In this document: positions 1 through 8,373 of the stretch, one piece after another
How positions within the stretch are numbered: the stretch's first letter is position 1
How the letters are laid out: every line of letters starts with the position of its first letter
Origin: Streptomyces violascens
GTDB lineage: Bacteria; Actinomycetota; Actinomycetes; Streptomycetales; Streptomycetaceae
DNA length: 64,000 nucleotides
Reading direction: 5' to 3'
Assembly (NCBI RefSeq): GCF_014649955.1
Contig: NZ_BMUA01000001.1
Location: 434,001-498,000 of the forward strand
Translations under genes and position numbers: made by a program
The notes under the pieces: generated by a model
The model's database searches: none
The model's input: the letters and a program-made list of their open reading frames with translations, nothing else
Told to the model about the DNA's origin: nothing

Positions 1-531
1 CCGCTCACGGCACACGGGCAGGAGCAGGCCCGCGCGGTCGCACCACTGCTCGCCGACCGGCCCGTCGGCCTCGCCCTGGTCAGCCCGCTCCAACGAGCCG
101 TCCACACGGCCGAATTGGCCGGATTCAAGAACGCCCGAATCACCCCGGATCTTCACGAATGGGACTACGGCGGCTACGAGGGCATCACCACCGTGGAGAT
201 CCACCGCAGCCGCCCCGACTGGAACCTGTGGACCGACGGCGTCGCCCCCGGCCCCGCCGGCCACCCCGGCGAGAGCCCGGCCGAAGTAGGCGCACGGGCC
301 GACCGGGTGCTGGCCGAGGCCGACGCGGCCCTGCGCGCCGGCGACGAGGACGTCGTCCTGATCGCCCATTCCCACTTCCTGCGCGTCCTCACGGCCCGCT
401 ACCTCGGCCTGCCCGCCTCCGGCGGCGCGCTGTTCGTCCTCGACACGGGCGCGCTGTCCCGCCTCGGACGCGAACACGACCGCCCGGTCGTCACCGCCTG
501 GAACTCGGTGCTGCAGCACACGGCGAACTGA
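1..531 (+). CDS. Histidine phosphatase family protein (5' truncated by window edge)
   Basis: The reading frame is already open at base 1 and ends at a TGA at 529-531, so the start, including the usual RHG motif, lies outside the window. The visible part has the phosphoglycerate-mutase-like order: LTAHGQEQAR near the start, SPLQRAVHTAEL (the second catalytic arginine region), a WDYGGYEG acidic loop, and DVVLIAHSHFLRVL with the second catalytic histidine. Such proteins remove phosphate from sugars or nucleotides through a phosphohistidine. The substrate cannot be read from sequence. Family assignment is firm; the gene name is not. Confidence 0.85.
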   Translation, partial: PLTAHGQEQARAVAPLLADRPVGLALVSPLQRAVHTAELAGFKNARITPDLHEWDYGGYEGITTVEIHRSRPDWNLWTDGVAPGPAGHPGESPAEVGARADRVLAEADAALRAGDEDVVLIAHSHFLRVLTARYLGLPASGGALFVLDTGALSRLGREHDRPVVTAWNSVLQHTAN

Positions 532-569
532 GCGGGCCGATCGCGAGGGTGTCGTGCGGATACCCGGCT

Positions 570-590
570 CGGGGCGGGTGACTCGCCCCG
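570..590. terminator. GC-rich hairpin after the phosphatase gene
   Basis: A 7-bp stem (CGGGGCG at 570-576 pairing with CGCCCCG at 584-590) with a 7-base loop lies about 40 bases after the phosphatase stop, between convergent genes. There is no T-run. It could stop transcription from either side, but short GC stems are common here. Confidence 0.35.
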
Positions 591-789
591 CCCGGACCGG
601 CCCTGCGGGGTCCGGTGCGCGCGTGTCGGGTGGGCGAGCAGAGGAGGCGAGCCTCACCTGGCTCGTGACCTGCCAGGGCGGGGCCCCGCCGGGCGGCGCG
701 CGGCGGCCGGCACACTTTCACGGTGACCGAGCTCAGGTGATGCGCGCGCCGGGCGCCACGCACCTGGGCCGGGTCCGGCGACAGCCCCC

Positions 790-1611
790 TCAGGCCGCCG
801 CGACCACCGCACGGGCCCTGCGCAGCGCCAGCGCCGCCAGGGCCTCCGGGGCGCCGGCCTGCCCCCGGATCCCGGGGAATGCGTTGATGTCGACGATCAG
901 CGGGGCACCATCCCCCGTGTCTATGACATCGACCCCGTAGACATCGAGGCCGAAGACAGCGCCGGCCTCGACCACCAACTCGGCCCAGCCGGACGGCAGT
1001 TCGCCGAGCGCGAGCGGAACGGTGGGGCCGCGCCCCTCGGGAGCGAGCTCGGAGCGGCGCAGTGCCGCGAACACCGTGCCGTCGATCACCCAGAGCTTGT
1101 GGTCATAGCCGCTGTTCTCGGCGAACTCCTGCGCCACGACGGGCTCGTCCGCCCAGGCGCCGGCCAGTTCGGCCAGCCGGTCCGGGCTGTCGACGCGGGC
1201 CACGAGGTCGTGCCGCCTGCTGTGACGGCTCTTCACCACCAGAGGACGGGCCGGCCCGGTGTCGGCCGCGAGCTCGGCCAGTGAACCGAACGTACGGGTC
1301 GCCGAGAAGGGCAGCCCCGCATCACGGGCCCGCTCCGCCATGGCCGTACGGTCCTGGCACAGGGTGGTCGCCTCCGCCGAGTTGATCACCGCGGCTCCCC
1401 GGGACTCCAGGTCCCTCGCCAGCGCGAGAGCCCGGGACGTGCGTGACTTCAGCAGGTAGACGTCCGCGAGCGGGCCGAGCGCGGCGGCGTCGGCCGTCTC
1501 CGGGTGGACCGTCACCACCCGGTGTTCGCGGCTGAGCAGTTCCGTGGTGGCGGCCAGCAGCGGATGGTCCGGCTCGGGCGTGATGAGCCCGACCGTCGTC
1601 GCGTCCCTCAC
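790..1611 (-). CDS. ATP-grasp (RimK-like) ligase, second of a tandem pair
   Basis: The 273-residue protein has an ATP-grasp fold. An N-terminal pre-ATP domain precedes LVVKSRHSRRHDLVARV (the ATP-binding lysine region near residue 125). VVAQEFAENSGYDHKLWVIDG follows, and the C-terminal metal site reads LDVYGVDVIDTGDGAPLIVDINAFPG. The VDxx...DINxFPG pattern is the usual magnesium-binding end of RimK/glutamate-ligase-type enzymes, which join a carboxylate to an amine using ATP. Its start overlaps the stop of the upstream ATP-grasp gene by 4 bases, so the two are co-transcribed and probably co-translated. The substrate is unknown. Confidence 0.8.
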   Translation of the reverse strand: MRDATTVGLITPEPDHPLLAATTELLSREHRVVTVHPETADAAALGPLADVYLLKSRTSRALALARDLESRGAAVINSAEATTLCQDRTAMAERARDAGLPFSATRTFGSLAELAADTGPARPLVVKSRHSRRHDLVARVDSPDRLAELAGAWADEPVVAQEFAENSGYDHKLWVIDGTVFAALRRSELAPEGRGPTVPLALGELPSGWAELVVEAGAVFGLDVYGVDVIDTGDGAPLIVDINAFPGIRGQAGAPEALAALALRRARAVVAAA

Positions 1612-2528
1612 CGGCCCTCGCCCGCTCCCGCCGAACTCCGGACGGGCTGTGCCGCCCCGAACGACTGCTCCGGGATCCGTCCCGTGCCGGACACGAAGGC
1701 CGCGGCGGCGACCTCACTGCCCGTACGGGCCAGTTCGAGCACCGCGCGGGCCACCTTGGCCGCCGCGTCCGGGACTTGGCGGAAGCTCGGGAAGTCGTTC
1801 ACGTCGACGACCACCGGCCCGTCCGGGCCGAGCAGCACGTCCACGCCGTACAGGTCGAGTCCGTAGACCGCGCCGACCCGGTCGACGATGGCGGCGACTT
1901 CGGCGGGCAGCGGGACGTGGCGTTCGCGGACGCCCTGGTCGGGATGGAGCGGCGAGCGGCGCTCGGTGGCGTACAGCTCGCCTCCGACGCAGTACACCTT
2001 GAGGTCGATGCCCGAGTTGGGGACGTACGGCTGGGCTATGAGCATCCCCTCCCCGGCGAGGACGGGCAGCATCGCGTCGAGCCGGTCCGGCGACGGCACG
2101 AGGTGCACGGCCCGCCCCGAGCTTCCGTCGGCGGGCTTCACCACCAGCGGATACTCGGACTCGGGTATCTCCGCGAGCAGTTCGGGCCGCGCCGCCGCGT
2201 ACGTCATCGGCACGGGAAGGCCCCGGCTGCGGCCGATGGCCGAGGCGAGCGCTTTGTCCCGTACGCCGCGGATGGACCGCACATCGTTGACCGTGGTCAG
2301 GCCGACCGCGGCGGCGGCTTCCAGGAGCGGGAGCCCCGGGCCGCCGGACACCGTCTTGAGCACCCAGGCGTCGTGGCTGCCCGCGCGGACCGCCTCCGAC
2401 ATCCGCAGCAGCGACCCGCCGGGGCGCACCACGTCGACCTGGTGCCCCCAGGCGTCGAGTTGGCGGATCACCTCGACGGGCATGCCGTCATGGCGGTAGT
2501 GCTCTTCCACCAGGAAGCAGAGCCTCAT
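1608..2528 (-). CDS. ATP-grasp (RimK-like) ligase, first of a tandem pair
   Basis: 306 residues. The ATG at 2528 is chosen because GGGGAAGG lies just upstream, and the protein then begins with MRLCFLVEEHYR, a normal pre-ATP-grasp strand. A longer frame to 2597 has no better site. Visible motifs are YPLVVKPADGSSGRAVHLV (ATP site), IAQPYVPNSGIDLKVYCVGG and the metal-binding LYGVDVLLGPDGPVVVDVNDFPS. It is paralogous to the next gene, and its stop overlaps that gene's start. Two similar ligases in one operon suggest a heterodimer or successive additions to one molecule; that is inference. Confidence 0.8.
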   Translation of the reverse strand: MRLCFLVEEHYRHDGMPVEVIRQLDAWGHQVDVVRPGGSLLRMSEAVRAGSHDAWVLKTVSGGPGLPLLEAAAAVGLTTVNDVRSIRGVRDKALASAIGRSRGLPVPMTYAAARPELLAEIPESEYPLVVKPADGSSGRAVHLVPSPDRLDAMLPVLAGEGMLIAQPYVPNSGIDLKVYCVGGELYATERRSPLHPDQGVRERHVPLPAEVAAIVDRVGAVYGLDLYGVDVLLGPDGPVVVDVNDFPSFRQVPDAAAKVARAVLELARTGSEVAAAAFVSGTGRIPEQSFGAAQPVRSSAGAGEGR

Positions 2529-2633
2529 CGACCTTCCCCGTAATGCCCGGACGTCCGCCGATCCCGTCCGGCGAGCTGTGACGTCACAGGATGTCATGAA
2601 CTTCGGCGTGATTGACCGCCCACCCCGGCCCGG

Positions 2634-3677
2634 CTACTTTCCCCGCCGTAGCCGCCTCAGCAGACTTCGCTCTACCGGCGCCCCTCCCTCCTGCGGGGTG
2701 GGCTTGCGCCGGATGCGTTCGGGTCCGGCAGGACGCGCCGCGGGAGCCGCGGTCCGTGGGCCGGTCCGCCCCAAGGGCCGTGGCGCGGGCGGTTCCGCGC
2801 CCACCACGGCACTCCGCTTCGCCGTCGGCCCCACTCCCGCCGGGACGCCCCGCTCTCCCGCCGGGTCCCCGATCGGGCGCGGTGCCGGGCACTGGTCCCG
2901 CGCATCCGCGAGAGCCTCCACCAGGCGCAGCCTGTACCACTCGATCTCGTCCGGCTCGTCCGCCAGGAGCACCCGGTCGACAATGGCCTGGGCGATCGCG
3001 GACTCGGGGTGGATCCTGAACGTCTCGGGCTGCAGGCGCCTGAGACAAGCCCGTTCGTAGGGATCCCGGACGATTTCGGCGAGGTGTGCGCTGTCGAGGG
3101 CGGAGGCGACCGCGGCCGCCTGTTCCCACTGGTCGTCGGTCTGGCGGGCGAGCATGGCGATCCTGCGCCCGCGCCAGTTGCGCGCCCGCCAGTCCTGGCC
3201 GTCGTCGGGCGCCGGGTGGCGACCGCTCAGCGACTCCGGCTCGCGCAGGGCCAGTTCGACCAGTTCGTCGGCCAGGTAGAGCCAGACGACCGCCCGGTAG
3301 CGGTTGAGGTAGCAGCGCACCGGAGTGAGCCGGCCCGTGCGGGCCAGTTTGGTGAACCGCCCCGGTGCGATGCCGAGCAGGTCGGCGCCCTCGCCGGTGC
3401 CGACGGTCCGCACCCGTTCGCGCAGGCACTCGGGAAAGTCGGCCGCGGCTCTCAGCCGGGCCACCTCGCGCGCGGTGACCCGGCGCTGTCCCCCGCCCGG
3501 ATCCGGGACGGTGCGAATGTGGCCGAGCTGGACGGCCAGTTCGAACTCGCCGCGCCTGAGCTCCAGTTCGCGGGCGGCCGCGCCCGGTGTGAGCCGTTGC
3601 CCGGCCGGCGCCGCCGCACGCGCGACGGCGGCGGGCACCACGGCGTTCTTGGTGGTGACAGTGGTGAAGACGGTCAT
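2634..3677 (-). CDS. DUF6397-type actinomycete protein
   Basis: 347 residues from the ATG at 3677, which has AGGGGAGG upstream. The protein resembles the Streptomyces-specific DUF6397 family: an N-terminal helix-turn-helix-like region (LTPGAAARELELRRGEFELAVQLGHIR), a second short DNA-binding-like repeat (ADLLGIAPGRFTKLARTGRLTPVRCYLNRYRAVVWLYLADELVELA), then a helical middle and a proline/arginine-rich tail. The two repeats look like excisionase/MerR-type winged helices, so DNA binding is plausible but unproven. No membrane segment or signal peptide is seen. Confidence 0.65.
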   Translation of the reverse strand: MTVFTTVTTKNAVVPAAVARAAAPAGQRLTPGAAARELELRRGEFELAVQLGHIRTVPDPGGGQRRVTAREVARLRAAADFPECLRERVRTVGTGEGADLLGIAPGRFTKLARTGRLTPVRCYLNRYRAVVWLYLADELVELALREPESLSGRHPAPDDGQDWRARNWRGRRIAMLARQTDDQWEQAAAVASALDSAHLAEIVRDPYERACLRRLQPETFRIHPESAIAQAIVDRVLLADEPDEIEWYRLRLVEALADARDQCPAPRPIGDPAGERGVPAGVGPTAKRSAVVGAEPPAPRPLGRTGPRTAAPAARPAGPERIRRKPTPQEGGAPVERSLLRRLRRGK

Positions 3678-3810
3678 CGGATCCTCCCCTGTGAGGAACG
3701 AGTACGCGAGAGACGAATACTCTCGGTGACGACCGTAACTCGCCGCGCGGACATCCCGCGCGGCCTGTGGATAACTCACATCGAGCGCGCGAAGCGCCCG
3801 TTCGGACAGC

Positions 3811-4224
3811 TCAGAGCTCTGTCACGCCGAAGTTCCCGGGCTGCCTGGCAGCCACCGAGAGGTGCTCACCCACCCGGTTGACCAAAAGGGTCATCTCGTA
3901 CGCGATCTGGCCGATGTCGGCCTCCGCCGAGGCGAGCACGCACAGGCAGCTGCCGTCGCCGGCCGCGGTGACGAACAGGACACCTTCGTCGAATTCGACC
4001 ATCGTCTGGCGGACCTTGCCGGCCCGGAAGTGCAGGCCCGAGCCCTTGGCCAGGCTGTGCAGCCCGGAGGACACGGCGGCCAGGTGTTCCGCGTCCTCGC
4101 GCTCCAGGTCGGCGCTCGCGGCGGTGACCAGACCATCGTTGGACAGCACGATCGCGTGGCGTACATGCTCGACCCGCCGGGTCAGGTCGTCGAGCAGCCA
4201 GTCGAGTTCCTTGTTCATAGCCAT
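3811..4224 (-). CDS. Roadblock/LC7 domain protein (second CvnB-like)
   Basis: 137 residues. The protein opens LDWLLDDLTRRVEHVRHAIVLSNDGL and carries the conserved run EDAEHLAAVSSGLHSLAKGSG and the strand-rich VRQTMVEFDEGVLFVTAAGDGSCLCVLAS typical of CvnB Roadblock proteins, which bind the conservon GTPase. It lies 123 bases after cvnD and is a close paralogue of the Roadblock gene at 5361-5840. The cluster therefore has one more Roadblock member than the textbook A-B-C-D order. It may give a second partner for the GTPase, with signal specificity set by which Roadblock protein is bound. Confidence 0.85.
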   Translation of the reverse strand: MAMNKELDWLLDDLTRRVEHVRHAIVLSNDGLVTAASADLEREDAEHLAAVSSGLHSLAKGSGLHFRAGKVRQTMVEFDEGVLFVTAAGDGSCLCVLASAEADIGQIAYEMTLLVNRVGEHLSVAARQPGNFGVTEL

Positions 4225-4347
4225 GTCAGGCCTCCCCGCTCATGCAGTTCCCCGTTTCCCGGTTCCCCTGCCACCCTTCACCACCGGCGCGCCACGGGCA
4301 AGCGGTGCCGGGCGCCGGGGAGTCGCGCGGCAGGCGCGGGCGGCGCA

Positions 4348-4941
4348 TCAGCCGACCGAGTCGAGCAGGCGCGCGGTGTGCATGCGCCCCGCGTATTCGA
4401 CGAGCCGGATCAGGACCTCCTTCCCGGAGTCCCGGTCGCGGGCGTCGCACAGCACGACGGGGGTGCCCGGGTCCAGGTCGAGGGCCGCGGACACATCGGC
4501 GGCGCCGTAGGAGCGGGCTCCGGCGAAGCAGTTGACGGCGACGACGAACGGGATGCGACGGTGCTCGAAGTAGTCGACGGCCGGGAAGCAGTCCTCCAGG
4601 CGGCGGGTGTCGGCGAGGACCACGGCGCCGAGTGCTCCTTGGGAGAGTTCGTCCCACAGGAACCAGAAACGATCCTGCCCAGGCGTGCCGAACAGGTAGA
4701 GGGACAGGCCCGAGCGGATGGTGATCCGGCCGAAGTCCATGGCGACGGTGGTCGTGGTCTTCTGGTCCACACCGCCGGTGTCGTCCACCGACTCCCCCGC
4801 CTCGCTCAGGAGTTCCTCGGTACGCAGCGGCCGTATCTCGCTGACCGCTCCGACAAGGGTGGTCTTGCCCACGCCGAATCCGCCCGCGACGAGGATCTTC
4901 AGCGCGAGGGCGGGGGTGGGTTCAGAGGGCTCGGAGGCCAT
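4348..4941 (-). CDS. cvnD: CvnD-like small GTPase (ATP/GTP-binding protein)
   Basis: 197 residues. The P-loop is GGFGVGKTTLV (residues about 20-30), followed by a switch region with TTTTVAMDFGRI, the G3-like LFGTPGQDRFWF and a G4-like AVNCFAG near residue 137. This is the standard layout of conservon GTPases, which work at the membrane with CvnA, B and C in a system compared to eukaryotic receptor/G-protein coupling. The gene overlaps the end of cvnC by 20 bases, as is usual in cvn operons. Replacement of the canonical NKxD by NCFAG is typical of this family. Confidence 0.9.
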   Translation of the reverse strand: MASEPSEPTPALALKILVAGGFGVGKTTLVGAVSEIRPLRTEELLSEAGESVDDTGGVDQKTTTTVAMDFGRITIRSGLSLYLFGTPGQDRFWFLWDELSQGALGAVVLADTRRLEDCFPAVDYFEHRRIPFVVAVNCFAGARSYGAADVSAALDLDPGTPVVLCDARDRDSGKEVLIRLVEYAGRMHTARLLDSVG

Positions 4942-5338
4942 CGATCACTTCTCTCAGGATGATCTCGTCGGGCAGTTGCGCGGGCGGCACGGGACGGCTG
5001 ACGACCACGTGGCCGGCTTCGAGCAGGTCCCCGACGAGGACGCGTACGACGCCGACGGGCAGGTCCGCGTCGGCGGCGAGCTCGGCGACGGACTGGGTCT
5101 CCTTGCGGCACAGGGCGAGCAGCGCCCGGTGTTCGGGGCCGAGGAGGGATTCCTCGGCGGGCTCGGGTCCCTGCGGCGCGGCGAGGGTGACGAGCGCGAT
5201 GAGGTCGAGGCGTACGCCGCTGGGACCGGGTGCGGTGCGGCCGCCGGTCATGGCGTACGGGCGGACCAGCGGCCCCGCTTCGGCGTCGTACCAGTGGCTC
5301 GGCCGGTACGCGGGGCCGTCCGGCGGGTGCTCGTTCAT
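4922..5338 (-). CDS. cvnC: CvnC-like DUF742 protein
   Basis: 138 residues from the ATG at 5338, with AAGGGGA upstream; the open frame runs further but without a site. The body contains VRPYAMTGGRT, a winged-helix-like ALLALCRKETQSVAELAADADLPVGVVRVLVGDLLEAGHV and a PPDEIILREVIDGLRAL-type end. These are the hallmarks of DUF742 proteins, always found between Roadblock and GTPase genes in conservons. It starts 22 bases after the Roadblock stop and its end overlaps cvnD. Its biochemical role within the complex is not established. Confidence 0.88.
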   Translation of the reverse strand: MNEHPPDGPAYRPSHWYDAEAGPLVRPYAMTGGRTAPGPSGVRLDLIALVTLAAPQGPEPAEESLLGPEHRALLALCRKETQSVAELAADADLPVGVVRVLVGDLLEAGHVVVSRPVPPAQLPDEIILREVIDGLRAL

Positions 5339-5360
5339 GGGGTGGGCGTCCCCTTTCCGG

Positions 5361-5840
5361 TCAACCGGCGGCCGGCGGGCGCACGATGTGGCGCGGCGGC
5401 GTGTAGAGGTGTTCGCCGACACGTTTCACCAGGCGCGCCATTTCGTACGCGATGAGCCCGATGTCGGTGGTGAGCGAGGACAGCACGGCGAGGCAGGAGC
5501 CGTCTCCGGCGGCCGCGACGAAGAGAAAGCCGTCGTCCATCTCGACCATGGTCTGGCGCACGCCCCCGACGTGGAAGTGGCGTCCGGCGCCCTTGGCCAG
5601 GCTGTGGAATCCGGAGGCGACGGCGGCGAGGTGTTCGGCGTCCTCGCGCGTCAGCGCGCTGGAGGCGCCGACGGCGAGGCCGTCGTTGGACAGGACGACG
5701 GCGTGCCGGACCTCGCCCACCCGCAGGACCAAGTCGTCCAGCAGCCAGTCGAGTTCGCCGGAGCGGGATCCGGAGCGGGCTTCGGAGGCGGGTGCCGCCC
5801 CGGTGTGGTTCGGGGCGTCGAGCCTCTGGTGGTCGATCAT
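5361..5840 (-). CDS. cvnB: CvnB-like Roadblock/LC7 protein
   Basis: 159 residues. A variable N-terminus of about 28 residues precedes ELDWLLDDLVLRVGEVRHAVVLSNDGLAVG (written here as the family landmark in parts: LDWLLDDL, RHAVVLSNDGL), REDAEHLAAVASGFHSLAKGAG and VRQTMVEMDDGFLF. Roadblock proteins dimerise and modulate small GTPases. The start ATG overlaps the end of the kinase gene by 4 bases, which argues for translational coupling with cvnA. It is the canonical B member of this conservon; the copy at 3811-4224 is the extra one. Confidence 0.9.
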   Translation of the reverse strand: MIDHQRLDAPNHTGAAPASEARSGSRSGELDWLLDDLVLRVGEVRHAVVLSNDGLAVGASSALTREDAEHLAAVASGFHSLAKGAGRHFHVGGVRQTMVEMDDGFLFVAAAGDGSCLAVLSSLTTDIGLIAYEMARLVKRVGEHLYTPPRHIVRPPAAG

Positions 5841-8323
5841 GCGCGGTCTCCTTCGCTCGGGTGGCCGCCGCCGGGCTCGCCCGGTGCGGGAGTGCTTGTG
5901 CGGGCGGCGCCGCCGCGGGCCCAGCCGCCCATGTAGGCCGTCATGCGGTCGCGGGCCTGCTCGGGGGTGGGCGAGGCGGCGTCCGGGCCGGTGTCGGGCT
6001 CGGGGGCAGGGGCCTCGCGCAGTTGGGGGGCGAGGCTCGCCTGGCGCACCCGGCGCGGCAGTCCGGCCTCCGCGCTGTCCGGGGCGATGCCGCGGGCCCG
6101 CTGGCGCAGGGTGGTGACGCCGGGCGGCGCGGGCGGCTCGGGCCGGACGGCCTCAGGTGCGTGCTGGGCGACCAGGGCCGGCCGGGGCGCTCCTTCGAGG
6201 GGCACCTCGATCCTCCTGCGGGGTTCGTCGCGCGGCTGGTCCTCGCGCCGGGCGGTGGCCCGCGCGGGCTGGGCGGCGGCTGTGACGGCGGCCTGGAGGA
6301 GGCCCGTCGGGAGCAGCACGACCGCGGTGGTGCCACCGTACGGCGAGGTACGCAGATGGACCTTGATGGCGTGGCGGGCGGCGAGGCGGCTGACGACGAA
6401 CAGGCCGAGTCGGTCGCTGTCGAAGAGGTCGAGCGCCTCGGACTGCTCGATCCTGCGGTTGGCCTCGTCGAGGGATTCGTCGCCCATGCCCAGTCCGCGG
6501 TCCTCGATTTCGAGGGCGTAGCCGTTGCCGACGGGCTCCCCCGTGACGCGGACCTTGGTGTGCGGGGGCGAGAACTGGGCGGCGTTCTCGACGAGTTCGG
6601 CCAGCAGATGGGTGAGGTCGGCGACGGCGCCGCCGGTGACGGCGGCCTCGGGCAGGCGGCGCACTTCCACCCGGGCGTAGTCCTCGATCTCGGAGACCGC
6701 GGCCCGTACCACATTGGTGAGCGGGACCGGCACGCTCCAGGCGCGGCCGGGCGCGGCGCCGGACAGGATGATCAGGGATTCGGCGTGCCGCCGCATACGG
6801 GTGGTGAGGTGGTCGAGGCGGAACAGGTCGCCGAGTTCGCCGGGGTCGTCGGCGCGCCGCTCCATGCGGTCGAGCAGGTTGAGCTGGCGGTGGACGAGGA
6901 CCTGGCTGCGGCGGGCGAGGTTGACGAAGACGCCGGAGATTCCGCTGGCCAGCTCGGCGCGTTCGACCGCGGCGTGCAGGGCGGCCCGGTGGACGGTGCC
7001 GAGCGCCTCGCCGACCTGGGCAATCTCGTCCCGCGGGGGCGGCCCGGGCGGCGCCTCGGCCTGGATGTCGAGTTCCTCGCCGGACCTCAGCCTGCCCATG
7101 GCGGTGGGGAGTTTGCGCCGGGCGATCTCCAGGGCGCTGTTGCGCAGGCTGATCAGTTCGACGACGAGCCCGCGCCCGATGCGTACGGAGATGACGAGGG
7201 AGGCGGCGACGGCGGCGAGGCCGAACAGGACGGCGGCGCCACCCGCGGTGAGCAGTCCGCGGCCGAACGGGTCGGCGCGATCGGCGGCGCCGGCCGCGGC
7301 GCCCGTCTCGATGTCGCGCATACCCTTCTGCACGGCGGAGAGGACGGCGTCCCAGGCGGCGGGGTCCACGGCCGTCGCGGCGGCGCGCCCCGGCTCGGCG
7401 GACTGGATCTTGTCCTCGGCGGCGCCCAGCGAGGCGTAGGCGCTCTGCCCGCTGAGCGTGGCCCAGGCGCTGTGTTCGGGCCCTGTCAGGTCGGCGGTGG
7501 CGCCGGCGGTGAGGGTGCGGCGGCTGTCGACGGCGCCGGTCAGGCGGCGCAGGTGTTCGCTGGTAAAGGTGCGGCCGAGCTGCGCGGAGGACACCAACGC
7601 GTCCTCGCGGGCCAGCATTTCGCCCGCCCGGCCGAACTCGTGGAGGACGCGTGCGCCGGAGCCGAGCGCCGGGGCCTGGATGTCGGCGAGCGCGCCGTCG
7701 ACGTCGAAGCCCGCGCCGATGGTGTCGGTGTAGCGCTGGTAGGCGGCGTCCCAGCCGGTGGAGCGGTCGTGGACGCCGGTGCGCAGCGCGGGCAGTTTCA
7801 GGGCCTCGGCGACGAAGGTGCGCAGCCGGTCGGTCACGCCCGCGGGCAGGTCGCCCGCGTCGGCGGCGGTGTGTTCCCGGTCGAGCCTCAGCTTGCCGAT
7901 CGCCGTGTCGGTGCGCTTGGCCTGCTGGTCGAGTTCGGCGGCCCGGTCGTCGGCCGGAGACGCCAAGTACCGTACGGCGGACCGCCGTTCGGCCTGGAGC
8001 TCGGCGACGGCCGCCACGACCGGGGTGCGGATCTGTTCGTCGACGCGGCGCGACTGGCGCAGCGCAGACACGTCCTGGGCGGTGGTGACGGTGGCGAAGC
8101 CCCACAGGGCGAGCAGCGAGACGACGGGCACCATCAGGAGCGAGACGATCTTGGCACGCACGGTGCGCGGCCGCAGCCGCCACAGGGCCTCGGCTTCCTG
8201 GGGCGCGGGAGGTTCCCCGAGGGCGTGTTCGTCGGCGGCCGGCGGTCCTGCGTGGGCGCGTCGCCCGCGGGCGCCCACCGGGATCGGCGGCGCGGCGTCC
8301 GGGGCCTTGCGGGGTATGCGCAC
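5837..8323 (-). CDS. cvnA: CvnA-like membrane sensor histidine kinase with nitrate/nitrite-sensing type domain
   Basis: 828 residues. A basic, proline-rich cytoplasmic lead is followed by membrane segment 1 (about residues 58-78, IVSLLMVPVVSLLALWGFA). The roughly 270-residue extracellular helical domain resembles the NIT sensor. Membrane segment 2 (about 352-380), a HAMP-like linker and a GHKL ATPase domain follow, with N-box NAAQFSPP near 578, DRGLGMGDE near 607 and LGLFVVSRLAARH near 637. A canonical phospho-accepting SHELRTP box is not visible, as usual for CvnA. It is the first gene of the operon and the likely signal receiver. The arginine/proline-rich tail is low-complexity. Confidence 0.9.
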   Translation of the reverse strand: MRIPRKAPDAAPPIPVGARGRRAHAGPPAADEHALGEPPAPQEAEALWRLRPRTVRAKIVSLLMVPVVSLLALWGFATVTTAQDVSALRQSRRVDEQIRTPVVAAVAELQAERRSAVRYLASPADDRAAELDQQAKRTDTAIGKLRLDREHTAADAGDLPAGVTDRLRTFVAEALKLPALRTGVHDRSTGWDAAYQRYTDTIGAGFDVDGALADIQAPALGSGARVLHEFGRAGEMLAREDALVSSAQLGRTFTSEHLRRLTGAVDSRRTLTAGATADLTGPEHSAWATLSGQSAYASLGAAEDKIQSAEPGRAAATAVDPAAWDAVLSAVQKGMRDIETGAAAGAADRADPFGRGLLTAGGAAVLFGLAAVAASLVISVRIGRGLVVELISLRNSALEIARRKLPTAMGRLRSGEELDIQAEAPPGPPPRDEIAQVGEALGTVHRAALHAAVERAELASGISGVFVNLARRSQVLVHRQLNLLDRMERRADDPGELGDLFRLDHLTTRMRRHAESLIILSGAAPGRAWSVPVPLTNVVRAAVSEIEDYARVEVRRLPEAAVTGGAVADLTHLLAELVENAAQFSPPHTKVRVTGEPVGNGYALEIEDRGLGMGDESLDEANRRIEQSEALDLFDSDRLGLFVVSRLAARHAIKVHLRTSPYGGTTAVVLLPTGLLQAAVTAAAQPARATARREDQPRDEPRRRIEVPLEGAPRPALVAQHAPEAVRPEPPAPPGVTTLRQRARGIAPDSAEAGLPRRVRQASLAPQLREAPAPEPDTGPDAASPTPEQARDRMTAYMGGWARGGAARTSTPAPGEPGGGHPSEGDRA

Positions 8324-8373
8324 GGATCTCCTCGCTTATGGATAGAGCCGACTGCCGGGCAACGCACGGCAGT

